In this document: positions 1 through 10,653 of the stretch, in pieces | Layout of the letters: each line of letters starts with the position of its first letter | How positions within the stretch are numbered: position 1 is the first letter of the stretch | Assembly: GCF_001693275.1 (NCBI RefSeq) | Contig: NZ_CP016477.1 | Location: forward strand, 930,001-994,000 | Direction of reading: 5' to 3' | Length of the DNA: 64,000 bases | Source of the DNA: Picosynechococcus sp. PCC 7117 | Lineage (GTDB): Bacteria; Cyanobacteriota; Cyanobacteriia; Cyanobacteriales; MRBY01 | Notes under the pieces: generated by a model | Databases searched by the model: none | What the model saw: the letters and a program-made list of their open reading frames with translations, nothing else | Told to the model about the DNA's origin: nothing | Program-made: the position numbers and the translations under genes

Positions 1-694
1 AAATTTCTTTTTCTCGCTGACCTCGACGCTGACCTCGACTAAGAATTTCGTTATACCAAGGCGATTCCCGAAGTACAGTCATATCCCACCTCATAATTTG
101 TTGAACAAGGGGCAGATCCAATACAAAGCTAGCAAAAAAGGCCAACAGCGGCTCCAATTCATCGAGTCGTTCCTCTTGACGGAGTTGGTAGACCGCTTCC
201 CGAATTAAGCTTTCATCATTGCCCCCGGCGAGAATCGGAACAAAGGGCAACAATGAGGTTAGGGATTGGGCCAAAACCAAATTAGCTTCCACCTCCCAAA
301 GATTAATCACCTGATAGTCCTGCCTCGTTTGCAACCCTTTAAACACCGCTTGGTAGGAAGTCGGAATCTGGGGTTTGCTTGCCGGGGGCAGAATATTGAT
401 CAGTACTGGGTAAACGGGCAAGTTGAATTTTTCCCGCGCTAAGGCTGCATAGGCCGTCATCCGACGGGGCATCTGGGCGGTATAACGCAACTGCAATTCG
501 TTGAGCAGCAGAAAATCGCCATCCTGGGGACAGGTCACGCGCAACAGCACATCGCTATCCCGGCTGACCCACTGGAATTGGGGATCGATAAATTCCTGGG
601 CCTGGAGCGTTTGATCCCCCATGACCCACTGCACCCAGGCATCGGGGTTAAGACTAATGAGACGTTTACTGCCAATATCGGCGGATTTAGCCAT
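1..694 (-). CDS. Rpn-family PD-(D/E)XK nuclease/transposase-like protein, 3' end cut by window
   Basis: The gene starts at the ATG ending at 694 and runs off the left edge, so about 231 residues are visible and no stop is seen. The order of conserved patches fits the Rpn/PD-(D/E)XK family common in cyanobacteria: an acidic patch SRDSDVLLRV near residue 45, then LLNELQLRYT near 65, where the family's ExK or ExQ lies, then a helical C-terminal part. The visible tail ends in a GQRRGQR repeat. Some relatives act as recombination-promoting nucleases; its role here is unknown. It starts only 14 bp upstream of the dapB 3' end, and both genes lie on the minus strand. Confidence 0.6.
   Translation of the reverse strand, partial: MAKSADIGSKRLISLNPDAWVQWVMGDQTLQAQEFIDPQFQWVSRDSDVLLRVTCPQDGDFLLLNELQLRYTAQMPRRMTAYAALAREKFNLPVYPVLINILPPASKPQIPTSYQAVFKGLQTRQDYQVINLWEVEANLVLAQSLTSLLPFVPILAGGNDESLIREAVYQLRQEERLDELEPLLAFFASFVLDLPLVQQIMRWDMTVLRESPWYNEILSRGQRRGQREKEI
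16..39. repeat. 12-bp tandem duplication inside the Rpn-like gene
   Basis: GCTGACCTCGAC occurs twice in perfect tandem. On the coding strand it encodes the repeated Gly-Gln-Arg-Arg near the C-terminus of the Rpn-like protein. The unit is a multiple of three, so copy number can change without shifting the frame. Confidence 0.8.
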
Positions 695-708
695 AATTTT
701 GGCAAGTA

Positions 709-1536
709 CTACAGGATATTTTCTAAGCCGTAAACAAGGGTATTTAACTCAGTCACTTTACGAATCGAGAGCAGTACACCGGGCATATAGCAGGAGCGAT
801 CGCTGGTGTCATGGCGTAGGGTATAGATTTGACCAGGAGCACCGAAAATCATTTCCTGGTGGGCGATTAAACCAGGTAACCGAACGCTATGGATGCGGAT
901 ATTATCTTCGGTGACAGCTCCCTTTGCACCGGGCATCTCTTCTTTTTCTTCTACTTCAGCGGGATTGAATTGCTTGCCGAGTTCCGCCAACATCTGCGCC
1001 GTTTTAATCGCAGTGCCACTGGGGGCATCGGCTTTTTGGTTGTGGTGTAGCTCGATGATTTCGACGTGATCAAAATATTTAGCGGCCTGTAATGAAGCCT
1101 GTTGCATGAGGACGACGCCAATGGAAAAGTTGGGAATAATCAATGCTCCGGTGCTGGCTTTTTCGGCAAATTCCTTGAGGTCATTGATTTGTTCTTCGCT
1201 TAATCCTGTGGTTCCCACAACAGGACGCACCCCATAGGCGATCGCCGCGCGCGTATTCGCATAAACCCCACTGGGATGGGTAAAGTCCACCATCACCCCT
1301 TGGATTTTGCTCTGGGTCGCCATGACCAGGGAAGCCTCTAAATCATTCACAATGGGCACTTCAATCGCACCACAGCCCGCAACTTCCCCTGCATCCTGAC
1401 CGAGGAGCGCCGGATTTTTATCCACAGCAGCGACAATTTCTAGATCCGCTGCCCCAGCCACTGCTTTGACCACTTCCCGGCCCATTTTGCCACCGGCACC
1501 GTTGATCACCACTGGGATTTTGTTGATATTTTCCAT
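709..1536 (-). CDS. dapB: 4-hydroxy-tetrahydrodipicolinate reductase
   Basis: DapB reduces 4-hydroxy-tetrahydrodipicolinate with NAD(P)H in the diaminopimelate/lysine pathway, which feeds peptidoglycan synthesis in the cytoplasm. The 275-residue protein has the dinucleotide-binding motif GAGGKMG at residues 13-19. It also has the family signature [15 protein letters not shown] near residue 165, with the catalytic His pair and substrate Lys. Length is normal for the family. It is transcribed divergently from purA, and the roughly 90-bp gap holds a good purA promoter. Confidence 0.97.
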   Translation of the reverse strand: MENINKIPVVINGAGGKMGREVVKAVAGAADLEIVAAVDKNPALLGQDAGEVAGCGAIEVPIVNDLEASLVMATQSKIQGVMVDFTHPSGVYANTRAAIAYGVRPVVGTTGLSEEQINDLKEFAEKASTGALIIPNFSIGVVLMQQASLQAAKYFDHVEIIELHHNQKADAPSGTAIKTAQMLAELGKQFNPAEVEEKEEMPGAKGAVTEDNIRIHSVRLPGLIAHQEMIFGAPGQIYTLRHDTSDRSCYMPGVLLSIRKVTELNTLVYGLENIL

Positions 1537-1566
1537 GACTTCCCTTAGAAAACTTTTTTAAAAAGC

Positions 1567-1596
1567 TTGACACAAGATCGCCAAAGTCACAATAAT
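1567..1596 (+). promoter_or_regulatory. candidate promoter of purA
   Basis: A perfect TTGACA (1567-1572) is followed after 18 bp by AATAAT (1591-1596), about 32 bp before the purA start codon. This matches a group 1 sigma factor promoter. No experimental support is available. Confidence 0.5.
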
Positions 1597-1610
1597 TGAA
1601 GTTTGTGTGA

Positions 1611-2960
<1,350 letters not shown>

Positions 2961-3015
2961 GCCTGCTATTTTTTAACTTTTTATTTTCTAACGCTATTTA
3001 TTTAGGTTATTTCCC

Positions 3016-3309
3016 ATGTCTTTAACGATTGAATGTCAAGCTCGCCCTGAAGGGGTTAACCCCCGTGCACTCCGCCGTGACGGCCTCCTACCCGTCAACC
3101 TCTATGGCCATAAGGGTGCTGATTCTGATGTTTTTGTGGTGGACTACAAAGATGCCCTAACGTTGCTGAAAAAAGTAACCCCCAACGAAACCGTAGTTGA
3201 AGTCAAAACCCCCGATTGGTCTGGCACTGCGGTCGTGCGAGAAATCCAGTCCCACCCCTGGAAGCGGAATTTACTACACCTCAGCTTTTTCCACACGGAT
3301 GCTGCGTAA
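3016..3309 (+). CDS. rplY: 50S ribosomal protein L25, short form
   Basis: L25 binds 5S rRNA in the large ribosomal subunit. This 97-residue protein is the short form without the CTC-type C-terminal extension. Recognisable family segments are the N-terminal LTIECQARP, the basic ALRRDGLLPVNLYG and the C-terminal WKRNLLHLSFFHTD. It lies 55 bp after purA on the same strand and ends in a clear terminator. Confidence 0.9.
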   Translation: MSLTIECQARPEGVNPRALRRDGLLPVNLYGHKGADSDVFVVDYKDALTLLKKVTPNETVVEVKTPDWSGTAVVREIQSHPWKRNLLHLSFFHTDAA

Positions 3310-3338
3310 GGACACCTAATTTGATTGGTTAAGATGGG

Positions 3339-3369
3339 GAGGGCGTCACAGAAAGTGCCCTCTTTTTTT
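3339..3369 (+). terminator. rho-independent terminator after rplY
   Basis: GAGGGC (3339-3344) pairs with GCCCTC (3357-3362) and is followed by seven T residues. It separates rplY from pyrB, although both lie on the plus strand. Confidence 0.8.
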
Positions 3370-3384
3370 GTGGCTTGATAGTGA

Positions 3385-4407
3385 ATGGGAACAGTTATGA
3401 CAACGGCAACGGCCACCTGGACAAGGCGACATATTCTGTCACTGATGGATTTTTCGGTGGCGGAACTGGATGCGGTACTGCAGACGACCACTAGCTTACG
3501 GGATGTTTTATTTCGTCGCATGAAGAAGGTGCCCGCGCTGCAAGGGCAGGTGGTCACAAATATGTTTTTTGAGCCATCGACCCGTACCCGGAGTAGTTTT
3601 GAGTTGGCGGCGAAACGGCTTTCGGCGGATGTAATGAATTTTGCGCCGGGATCTTCGTCCCTGAGTAAGGGGGAAACGATTTTGGATACAGCGAAGACTT
3701 ATCTGGCCATGGGGGCAGACATTATGGTGATTCGCCACCAGCAATCGGGGGTTCCCCAGGCGATCGCCGCTGAAATGGATCGGATAAATTCAGGCGTCAG
3801 TATTCTCAATGCGGGAGATGGCCTCCACGCCCACCCGTCCCAAGCCCTATTGGATCTGTTTACCATTTGCCGGGTACTCGATCCCGAAAATCCCCGGTGT
3901 GAACTTTTGCGGGGCAAAAAAATTGCCATTGTCGGGGATATTATGCACTCCCGGGTGGCCCGCTCGAATATTTGGAGTTTGACCACCGCTGGGGCCGATG
4001 TCCACTTAGCCGCGCCGCCCACTTTGCTCCCAGAAGGATTTCGGGAATTTGCCACGGACGCCGCGGGAAGCCTCAAGCTCCACTGGGACATTGAACCCGC
4101 CCTAAAAGATGCCGATTTTGTGATGACCCTCCGCCTGCAACATGAACGGATGACCGCCCATCTTCTGCCCAGTTTGCGGGAATATCATCAACGGTTTGGC
4201 ATTACAGGCGATCGCCTTAAATTTTGTCAACCAGATGTTAAAGTGCTCCATCCGGGGCCTGTGAATCGTGGCGTGGAACTTGCCTCCGATGTGATGGATC
4301 ATCCCGCCCTCAGTCTTGTTTCTGAGCAGGTGACCAATGGCGTCGCTGTACGGATGGCGTTGCTTTATCTCATCGGTAGCAGCAAGGCCAATGGTTCTCT
4401 CAATTAG
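3385..4407 (+). CDS. pyrB: aspartate carbamoyltransferase catalytic subunit
   Basis: PyrB condenses carbamoyl phosphate with aspartate, the committed step of pyrimidine synthesis. The carbamoyl-phosphate motif [13 protein letters not shown] lies around residues 61-73, and the aspartate-binding part continues to a normal C-terminus (340 residues). A second ATG at 3397 gives MTTATATW and may be the true start. No pyrI-like regulatory subunit is nearby. The stop lies 16 bp from the convergent amylosucrase stop, with no terminator between them. Confidence 0.96.
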   Translation: MGTVMTTATATWTRRHILSLMDFSVAELDAVLQTTTSLRDVLFRRMKKVPALQGQVVTNMFFEPSTRTRSSFELAAKRLSADVMNFAPGSSSLSKGETILDTAKTYLAMGADIMVIRHQQSGVPQAIAAEMDRINSGVSILNAGDGLHAHPSQALLDLFTICRVLDPENPRCELLRGKKIAIVGDIMHSRVARSNIWSLTTAGADVHLAAPPTLLPEGFREFATDAAGSLKLHWDIEPALKDADFVMTLRLQHERMTAHLLPSLREYHQRFGITGDRLKFCQPDVKVLHPGPVNRGVELASDVMDHPALSLVSEQVTNGVAVRMALLYLIGSSKANGSLN

Positions 4408-4423
4408 TTCTTGGCGCAATAAC

Positions 4424-6409
4424 CTACAGCAAAGTTGTGGTCAGACTCGGCTGCATTTTACTCAACCAATAAAACTGGAACGGTGCCAGCACAAGTTGTT
4501 TTTCAAAAATTTCCGGTGCATTTTGACTGTATAAATCAATCAATAAATCCTGGTCATGGCAATCAAAAGGATGACAGGCTAAGTGACTAAGATCTAAATT
4601 TTGATAGTCCGGTGAAAAATTTCCAATGACTAAAATATGATCCCGTTTATTGGGACTAATGCGCACAAACCCAAATAGGTGCGAATTATCAATGGATAAC
4701 AGTTGACGATTATTGAAATCAGCAAAGGCAGGAATTGCTTTACGTACGGCGATCATGTGTTGTAAAGCAGAAAAAATACGGTGTTCAATGGTGCCTTCAA
4801 TATGTCGTAGTTCTGCTTTTTTCCAATTAATTTTCGGTCGATGGGCCCAGCGGGTATCATTAGCTTTACTCAAATTTCCCACGTAGGAATAGTCATTTAA
4901 AGTGCCAATTTCATCGCCATAATAAATCAGCGGAATGCCCCCAAAGGAAAAAATAATACTGTAGAGTAACAAAATATGTTTGATGATAATCGCTATTTTT
5001 TGGTGATCGTTGGCCTCAATAGCTGTTTCTAAGCCCATTAAAGACGTTAAAGTGCCTGAAATACGGGCATCGTCATTTTTAGAATTTTGACCAAACAGTA
5101 AACCCCTCGCGTCGGTGCCTTCAAATTGGCCACAAAAATAGTCAATGAGAAACCGTCGGTGGGATTTTGGGTCATAGCCCGCCTGGGCAATATCTGCATC
5201 GGTAAACCCCAGGCCAATGTCATCATGGCAGCGGATATAGTTGAGCCAGGTGGCGCGGTCCAGTTTTGCCGGAATATTTTTGAGTCCTTGGATTAACAGT
5301 TTGGCGTTCTTGGTGGCGGCGGCATCCCACAGGAGGGCCATGAGCGTGGCATTGTAGGCAATTTCACATTCCTTGGCATTGATCGCATCCTCCCCGAAAT
5401 ACCGCACAATTTCTACAGGGGCAACGATCGCCTCGGCAATGAAAATAACCCCTGGGGCGGTAATTTGGCAGCAGTCTTTGAAGATTTGCAAAATCATGTG
5501 GGCTTCTTTTTCGTTTTGACTCTGGCTGCCGATCTTTTTCCATAGAAAAGCGACCGCATCGAGCCGCAGCACATCAACGCCTTGGTTGGCCCAAAAAAGA
5601 ATAATATCGACCATTTCAATGAGCACCGCCGGGTTTTGATAATTAAGATCCCATTGGTAGTTATTAAAAACAGTCATCACCCATTTTTGTAATTCTTCAT
5701 CCCAGGTAAAATTACCCGGAGCTGTTTCTGGAAAAATTTCTGGGAGATTTTTTTCAAACATGTCGGGAATATCCCGCGTGTCGAACATGTAATAATATTT
5801 TTGATATTTTTTGTCCCCTTTACGTGCTTTTTGCGCCCATTCATGCTCGTTTGAAGTGTGATTAATCACAATGTCAAGGGCTAATAAAATTTCCTTTTGG
5901 CGAAAGATTTGAACGAGGTGTTGTAGATCCTGGAGAGTGCCAATTTTAGGGTTGATTTGTCGATAATTACTGATAGCATAGCCACCGTCGCTGGCATGGC
6001 GAGGGCACTCTAGAATCGGCATAATGTGGATGAAGTTAACCCCTAATTCGCTGAAATAGGCAACGCGATCGCCTAGATCTTGGAGATCATCGGCAAAGCC
6101 ATCGGCATACAAAGTCATACCGACCCATTGGGATTCGAGAAACCAGTTAAAGTTTTTTTCCCGTGCTAGATCGGTCTGCTTAAATTCTGGCGATCGCCCA
6201 ATGTATTGATAGGCCATCACTTCGACCAGTCTCAGCAGTTGTGTCTTAAAATCTGAGCGGCGACCATAGAGTTTATAAAAGAGGGAAAAAAGGCTATAAA
6301 AGTTTGCTCCTAAACGGGTATAAAAATGACTTAATTCTTGTTCTTTGAGTTCGGGCCTTAATTGATCTAAAATCTCATTTAAAATCGAGTGAGAAAACTG
6401 TTCGTACAT
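4424..6409 (-). CDS. amsA: amylosucrase (GH13)
   Basis: Amylosucrase splits sucrose, transfers glucose to an alpha-1,4-glucan and releases fructose. All four GH13 regions are intact and match the Neisseria enzyme pattern: HTSNEHEW near 184-191, RLDAVAF with nucleophile Asp284, IAEAIVAP with acid/base Glu326, and CHDDIG with His395-Asp396. The 661 residues are full length, with the N-terminal helical domain and a C-terminal beta domain. No signal peptide is seen, so it should act in the cytoplasm. It follows sps-spp-frk on the same strand after a 110-bp gap containing an 18-bp palindrome, so it may have its own promoter. A plain alpha-amylase is less likely given the NHTSNEHEW and SHDDIG-type motifs. 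Confidence 0.93.
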   Translation of the reverse strand: MYEQFSHSILNEILDQLRPELKEQELSHFYTRLGANFYSLFSLFYKLYGRRSDFKTQLLRLVEVMAYQYIGRSPEFKQTDLAREKNFNWFLESQWVGMTLYADGFADDLQDLGDRVAYFSELGVNFIHIMPILECPRHASDGGYAISNYRQINPKIGTLQDLQHLVQIFRQKEILLALDIVINHTSNEHEWAQKARKGDKKYQKYYYMFDTRDIPDMFEKNLPEIFPETAPGNFTWDEELQKWVMTVFNNYQWDLNYQNPAVLIEMVDIILFWANQGVDVLRLDAVAFLWKKIGSQSQNEKEAHMILQIFKDCCQITAPGVIFIAEAIVAPVEIVRYFGEDAINAKECEIAYNATLMALLWDAAATKNAKLLIQGLKNIPAKLDRATWLNYIRCHDDIGLGFTDADIAQAGYDPKSHRRFLIDYFCGQFEGTDARGLLFGQNSKNDDARISGTLTSLMGLETAIEANDHQKIAIIIKHILLLYSIIFSFGGIPLIYYGDEIGTLNDYSYVGNLSKANDTRWAHRPKINWKKAELRHIEGTIEHRIFSALQHMIAVRKAIPAFADFNNRQLLSIDNSHLFGFVRISPNKRDHILVIGNFSPDYQNLDLSHLACHPFDCHDQDLLIDLYSQNAPEIFEKQLVLAPFQFYWLSKMQPSLTTTLL

Positions 6410-6466
6410 AGCCCGAAACCTAAAGTTTAGAAAATTGAACCGTATTTATAGTAAAGCAAAGGTGCT

Positions 6467-6484
6467 TGCAAACAACCGTTTGCA
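6467..6484. repeat. perfect inverted repeat between frk and amsA
   Basis: TGCAAAC, a 4-bp loop AACC, and GTTTGCA form a perfect 7+4+7 palindrome about 58 bp upstream of the amsA start. No T-run follows on the minus strand, so an operator or mRNA hairpin is more likely than a terminator. Confidence 0.7.
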
Positions 6485-6519
6485 GAAAATTAAATGAGTG
6501 CTGGGTTAACTCCAAGCAA

Positions 6520-7395
6520 TTATAACCGCCAGGCCTGAATAAAAGGTTGATAAAATCGGGGATCTTCACTTACCGCACCACGAATCCTCACAATAGCGCT
6601 GGCAAAGGCTTGCGCCCGTTCTAGGGTTAGGACAGATGGCCAATCATTCATAAGCCCCAATAAGCAAATACTACAAAAAGCATCCCCAGCTCCAACCGTA
6701 TCAACCACGGTGGTATTTTTTGGAGGAGAAATCTGTTGGCGATCGCCTTGGGTATAGAGACTCGCACCGGCTTCTCCCGCTGTTAGGATAATATGCCGTA
6801 GCGAATTCTGATTTAATAAATGATCGATGGCAAGGTTAGTTGAGAAAAACTCAGGTGTTAATAACGGTAATTCTTCGGTATTTAATTTCACATATTGACT
6901 AGCAGCTAGGGCAGAAGCAATAGTTTCTAATGTCCACCAGGGTTGACGTAAATTCACATCAAAAAAAATCTGGTCTGCTCGTTGCTGTAGTACCCTAAAA
7001 CTGGCTTGAGAAACAGCATTTCTGAGGGCAAGACTGCCATGGTAAAGCCAAAATTTATCTTCTAATATAGGGAACTGTTGGCTATCAATAAAATCGTAAG
7101 CACAGTCGGCGGTGATTTCATATTGGGGTTGACCCTTTTCCAGGGTGACTTGAACGGTTCCGGTGGGGTGAATTTTATCTATTTGAAGACCAGCAAGGGT
7201 CATCTGCCATGCCTGCATTTTGGTTTGAATTGCCGCCCCAAGATCATCGGTTCCAATCCGAGAAATTAACAAAGGATTGGCCCCAAACGCCTTTAGATGC
7301 CAGGCCACATTGAAGGGAGCGCCCCCCAGCTTTCGATCATTGTCGGGAAAAATATCCCATAACACTTCACCAAAAATTACAATATTTTTTGCCAT
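6520..7395 (-). CDS. frkA: fructokinase, PfkB family
   Basis: This ribokinase-type sugar kinase probably phosphorylates the fructose released by amylosucrase. It has the N-terminal GG motif KLGGAPFNVAWHL near residue 20 and the C-terminal signature DTVGAGDAF with the catalytic Asp near residue 235. The ATG ending at 7395 gives 291 residues and the expected MAKNIVIFGE opening; a TTG two codons upstream is possible. It lies 14 bp after spp, which implies cotranscription. Fructose specificity is inferred from the sucrose context and is not visible in the sequence. Confidence 0.88.
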   Translation of the reverse strand: MAKNIVIFGEVLWDIFPDNDRKLGGAPFNVAWHLKAFGANPLLISRIGTDDLGAAIQTKMQAWQMTLAGLQIDKIHPTGTVQVTLEKGQPQYEITADCAYDFIDSQQFPILEDKFWLYHGSLALRNAVSQASFRVLQQRADQIFFDVNLRQPWWTLETIASALAASQYVKLNTEELPLLTPEFFSTNLAIDHLLNQNSLRHIILTAGEAGASLYTQGDRQQISPPKNTTVVDTVGAGDAFCSICLLGLMNDWPSVLTLERAQAFASAIVRIRGAVSEDPRFYQPFIQAWRL

Positions 7396-7409
7396 AGTCA
7401 AACGTTTCC

Positions 7410-8243
7410 TTAGGTGGAATTAAGCCATTGTTGATATTCAGGAAAGTAATAAAAAATGCCCTCTAAAATTCCAGCACTATAATTGCCATTCATACCTAAA
7501 CAATTACCCTGAGCAAAATAAAGTGAGGCTTGATCATGGGCATCTTGAAGTTTTTTTCTTAATTCTTGAGGAGCATTGGCCACAAGCACCGCAGGAATGG
7601 GACTGCTTAAAACTGCCTCATCATTGCCGCTATCCCCAGCAAAAATCGTTTGTGCCAAAGAAAATTTTTGGGTAGCTATCAAAAAAGAAATAGCTTGATA
7701 TTTATTCGCTTGGGAAGGCAAAATATCCAGGAGGCCGATGTTTTTTTCTTCATCAACGCTCCAGATTAAATGGGCGGAAAAATTATGTTCTTCTAAAAGT
7801 GCTTGGATCTCAATTAATAATTGTTGAGTATCTGCTTGAAGATCGACGTAATAACTCAGTTTATAGTGGCTTTGTTTGGCTGATTCTTGGAGTTGGAGAG
7901 CCGGGTGATTGGCAAGGCGGTGATGGATGGCGATCGCCCCCTGTTTTGGCCAGTCCGTCGCAAGGTGATCATCCCAGGTTTGCCAGCGGTGCCATTGGGA
8001 ATTTTGCCAAGTATAAATACTGCTACCCACATCGGCGATCGCAAATTGGGGGTGAGGCAGTTGATAGTCTAAAATCGCCTGATCAATTAAAGCTAAATGG
8101 CGTCCCGTGACATAGGCTAAAGTTACCTGGGGCTGGGCAACAAATTGACGAAAATAAGCCCTTGCCTGGGGAGATTCTGGGGCGGCACCATTGGGAATCA
8201 AAGTGCGATCTAGATCAGTACATAACAGCAAGCGATCAGTCAT
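7410..8243 (-). CDS. sppA: sucrose-phosphate phosphatase
   Basis: SPP dephosphorylates sucrose-6-phosphate to sucrose. The HAD nucleophile motif LLCTDLDRTLIPNG at the N-terminus carries both aspartates, and AGDSGNDEAVL near residue 200 is the Mg-binding loop. The chosen ATG overlaps the sps stop by eight bases (ATGACTGA), typical of translational coupling. An upstream ATG ending at 8261 would add MRRDKI. With about 277 residues it is a normal SPP. It is the active partner for the SPS-fused phosphatase-like domain, which lacks its nucleophile. Confidence 0.93.
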   Translation of the reverse strand: MTDRLLLCTDLDRTLIPNGAAPESPQARAYFRQFVAQPQVTLAYVTGRHLALIDQAILDYQLPHPQFAIADVGSSIYTWQNSQWHRWQTWDDHLATDWPKQGAIAIHHRLANHPALQLQESAKQSHYKLSYYVDLQADTQQLLIEIQALLEEHNFSAHLIWSVDEEKNIGLLDILPSQANKYQAISFLIATQKFSLAQTIFAGDSGNDEAVLSSPIPAVLVANAPQELRKKLQDAHDQASLYFAQGNCLGMNGNYSAGILEGIFYYFPEYQQWLNST

Positions 8244-10395
8244 GATTTTGTCCCGTCGCACGACACAATTCTAAGAAATTGTAGTGGGCTAAACCATCTA
8301 AAATGCCAGCCGCAAATTCTTTTTCAGAAAAATAAATTGGTTGAATATTGTTTAAATCCGAAAGCTCTTCCCGGTGGCGATTTTTAACCACCACAGACAA
8401 ACTATTGCCTAACATCATGTCTTCATCGGCCCCGGAACCACCCACCGTTAGAATACGATTGAGGGGAATTTCCCACTGTTCTGCAAACCAGCGTAACCCG
8501 TAACCTTTTGAGGCACGAATTGGCACAACGTCGAGGTATTGACCAAAGGAAAACATGACATTTATGGTCTGATCATTTTTAAATAAAATGCGTTTTAATT
8601 CCTCAACACTGGGGGCGATCGCCGGGTCGTAAAAATAGCTAATTTTAAAGGTGCTTTGGAATAATTTGGGTTGAAGCTCTAACCCAGGTAAATCCCCTAA
8701 AAGATCCACCACCCGTTGACGATTCCAAAGATAATTAATGTGATTCGACCAAGCCCGATCCGGCGTCAATTGAGGGGCGTAGTAAATTTCTGTGCCGAGG
8801 CTCGTCATCAACACATCCGGTTGGGGGATATTGTGTTCCCGCAAAACTTTGAGGGCCGCATCCAAACGCCGGCCAGTGGCAATACAAAAGGCAATTTCCT
8901 TACGGTGCTGATTGAGCAAATCCACCAATGCTTGCAAGGCAAGCGGATCCCCCACCAAATTCTGATCGATGGTCGAAACAATCGCTCCCTGGTGATATAG
9001 GGCCGGGCGACGGGCGATCGCCAATTCCTGTCGGGACTCCGTGCGGTTCAAAATCGACTGCACCACTTCCATGTACTGCTCCACATGGGACTGCCAAGTA
9101 TATACCCGGCGCACATTGCGAATCCCCTGTTGCGAAAACGTTTGCCACCGTTGGGCGTCCCCTAAAATTTTGCTAATCTTCGCCGCAATATCCTGGGGTT
9201 CAAGGGGATTGACCAAATAACCATTTTGACAATTTTTCAAAATATCCACTGGCCCCCCATCCTCAGTGGCCACAATGGGTAAACCGCTGGCCGCCGCCTC
9301 GATCAACGTCAAACCAAAGGGCTCCGTTAACGCTGGATTCACAAATACCCCTTGGGAAAGACTAGCCAGCCGATATAGTTCCCCAATTTCCTGGGCAGAC
9401 AAAAATTTAGGATAGGCCACTTTGCCATATAGGTTGTAACGATCAATCGACCATAACAATTCCGTAAAGATCGCCTGGGCATTGCTGCTTAAATCCCGTG
9501 GATCGTCTCGCGTACCCGAAAAAACAATCAAATTAGCCTGCTGTTGCAACGATGGTGATGTCCCAAAAGCTCGGATTAGGCCCAGAATATTTTTGCGCTG
9601 ATCCAAACGAGACAAGGCTAAAATCATCGGCTTACGGGGTTCCTGCAAAAACACCGCCAATTTCTGCCAAACTGAGCCCTGCCATTCATCACCCGTAGGA
9701 GGATAAAAACATTGCAGATCCGTCCCCGGTGGAATCACCCGCATATTTTCCGGATGGTAAAAATCGTACTGGGCATACTGACCTTGGATTTCCTGTTGGG
9801 TACTGGTAATCACCCTGGTAGCTGAGGCAAGGGTTTCTTCCTCCGCATTAATTCGTCGGGTCAAACGGTAACGGCTCTCGATCAGTTCCCCTTTAACTCC
9901 ACTGGCAAGCAAGCGCTTGCGTTTGCTGCGACCGAGGGAATGGCCTGTATGAAATAAAGGAATCCCCAGATGATTCGCTAGACGGATGCCCACATAACCG
10001 GCATCGGCGTAATGACTGTGGATCAGATCCGGGAGTCTGGGTTGATGGTTGAGATAGGTTAAAGTGTTGTCTGCGAAATTATCGAGGTAATCCCACAGTT
10101 CTTCTTTGGGAATATAGTCATCGATCCCGGCCGAGATGCGAATAATATTGGCTTTTTCGCTAATGGGTTCGCAAGACTGACTGTAATCGGCACTCACTTT
10201 TGGGTCAATGATCTGCTTGGTAATCAAATCGACCTGTTCAATGTCTGGGTGCTGGGCTAGGGCAGCTGCAAGTTCGACCACATATTTCGTCTGACCACCC
10301 GTATCAGCATCACGACCCAATTCTAAATTTTGACTACGGATAAGACCGTGAATACTGATTAAAACGATGTATCGAGGGGATTGGGGACGCATCAT
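8236..10395 (-). CDS. spsA: sucrose-phosphate synthase, two-domain (GT4 plus inactive SPP-like)
   Basis: SPS joins UDP- or ADP-glucose to fructose-6-phosphate. The first ~470 residues are a GT4 glycosyltransferase with SIHGLIRSQNLELGRDADTGG at the N-terminus, SHYADAG and HTGHSLGRSKR in the acceptor region and the donor motif PALTEPFGLTLIEAAASGLP. The last ~240 residues are HAD/SPP-like, but the DxDxT motif reads TIDQN, so the nucleophile is gone. The start MMRPQSPRYIVL is preferred; an ATG ending at 10545 would add 50 poorly conserved residues. It is the first gene of the sps-spp-frk cluster. Confidence 0.93.
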   Translation of the reverse strand: MMRPQSPRYIVLISIHGLIRSQNLELGRDADTGGQTKYVVELAAALAQHPDIEQVDLITKQIIDPKVSADYSQSCEPISEKANIIRISAGIDDYIPKEELWDYLDNFADNTLTYLNHQPRLPDLIHSHYADAGYVGIRLANHLGIPLFHTGHSLGRSKRKRLLASGVKGELIESRYRLTRRINAEEETLASATRVITSTQQEIQGQYAQYDFYHPENMRVIPPGTDLQCFYPPTGDEWQGSVWQKLAVFLQEPRKPMILALSRLDQRKNILGLIRAFGTSPSLQQQANLIVFSGTRDDPRDLSSNAQAIFTELLWSIDRYNLYGKVAYPKFLSAQEIGELYRLASLSQGVFVNPALTEPFGLTLIEAAASGLPIVATEDGGPVDILKNCQNGYLVNPLEPQDIAAKISKILGDAQRWQTFSQQGIRNVRRVYTWQSHVEQYMEVVQSILNRTESRQELAIARRPALYHQGAIVSTIDQNLVGDPLALQALVDLLNQHRKEIAFCIATGRRLDAALKVLREHNIPQPDVLMTSLGTEIYYAPQLTPDRAWSNHINYLWNRQRVVDLLGDLPGLELQPKLFQSTFKISYFYDPAIAPSVEELKRILFKNDQTINVMFSFGQYLDVVPIRASKGYGLRWFAEQWEIPLNRILTVGGSGADEDMMLGNSLSVVVKNRHREELSDLNNIQPIYFSEKEFAAGILDGLAHYNFLELCRATGQNHD

Positions 10396-10593
10396 CGTTG
10401 CTCTGGGGGCATACCCAATATCAACCGTCGCAAGAGGTTTGGTTTTTGTTGAAAAATGAATCGCAAAACGCAACCAAAAGGTAACTGCTGTTGTGATGTT
10501 AGCGTACCCTTTAGCCCAGTAAGGATCCTTGAAAAATATCTTCATTAATCAAAAATTGGCCAAAGTAGGGCAATTTCCCTGGCTAAAGACCAT

Positions 10594-10617
10594 AAAAAAC
10601 TCCCCCCGAAAGGAGAG
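10594..10617 (-). terminator. rho-independent terminator after folD
   Basis: On the minus strand CTCTCC pairs with GGGGAG around a short TTTCGG loop, followed by six T residues (10599-10594). It lies about 36 bp beyond the folD stop and isolates folD from sps. Confidence 0.75.
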
Positions 10618-10653
10618 AGAATTTCATCAAAATCTGTACCTAAAAATAAATGC

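Noticed and set aside
8900-9176. Frames inside sps on both strands
   Set aside because: They lie within the well-supported sucrose-phosphate synthase and show no family pattern.
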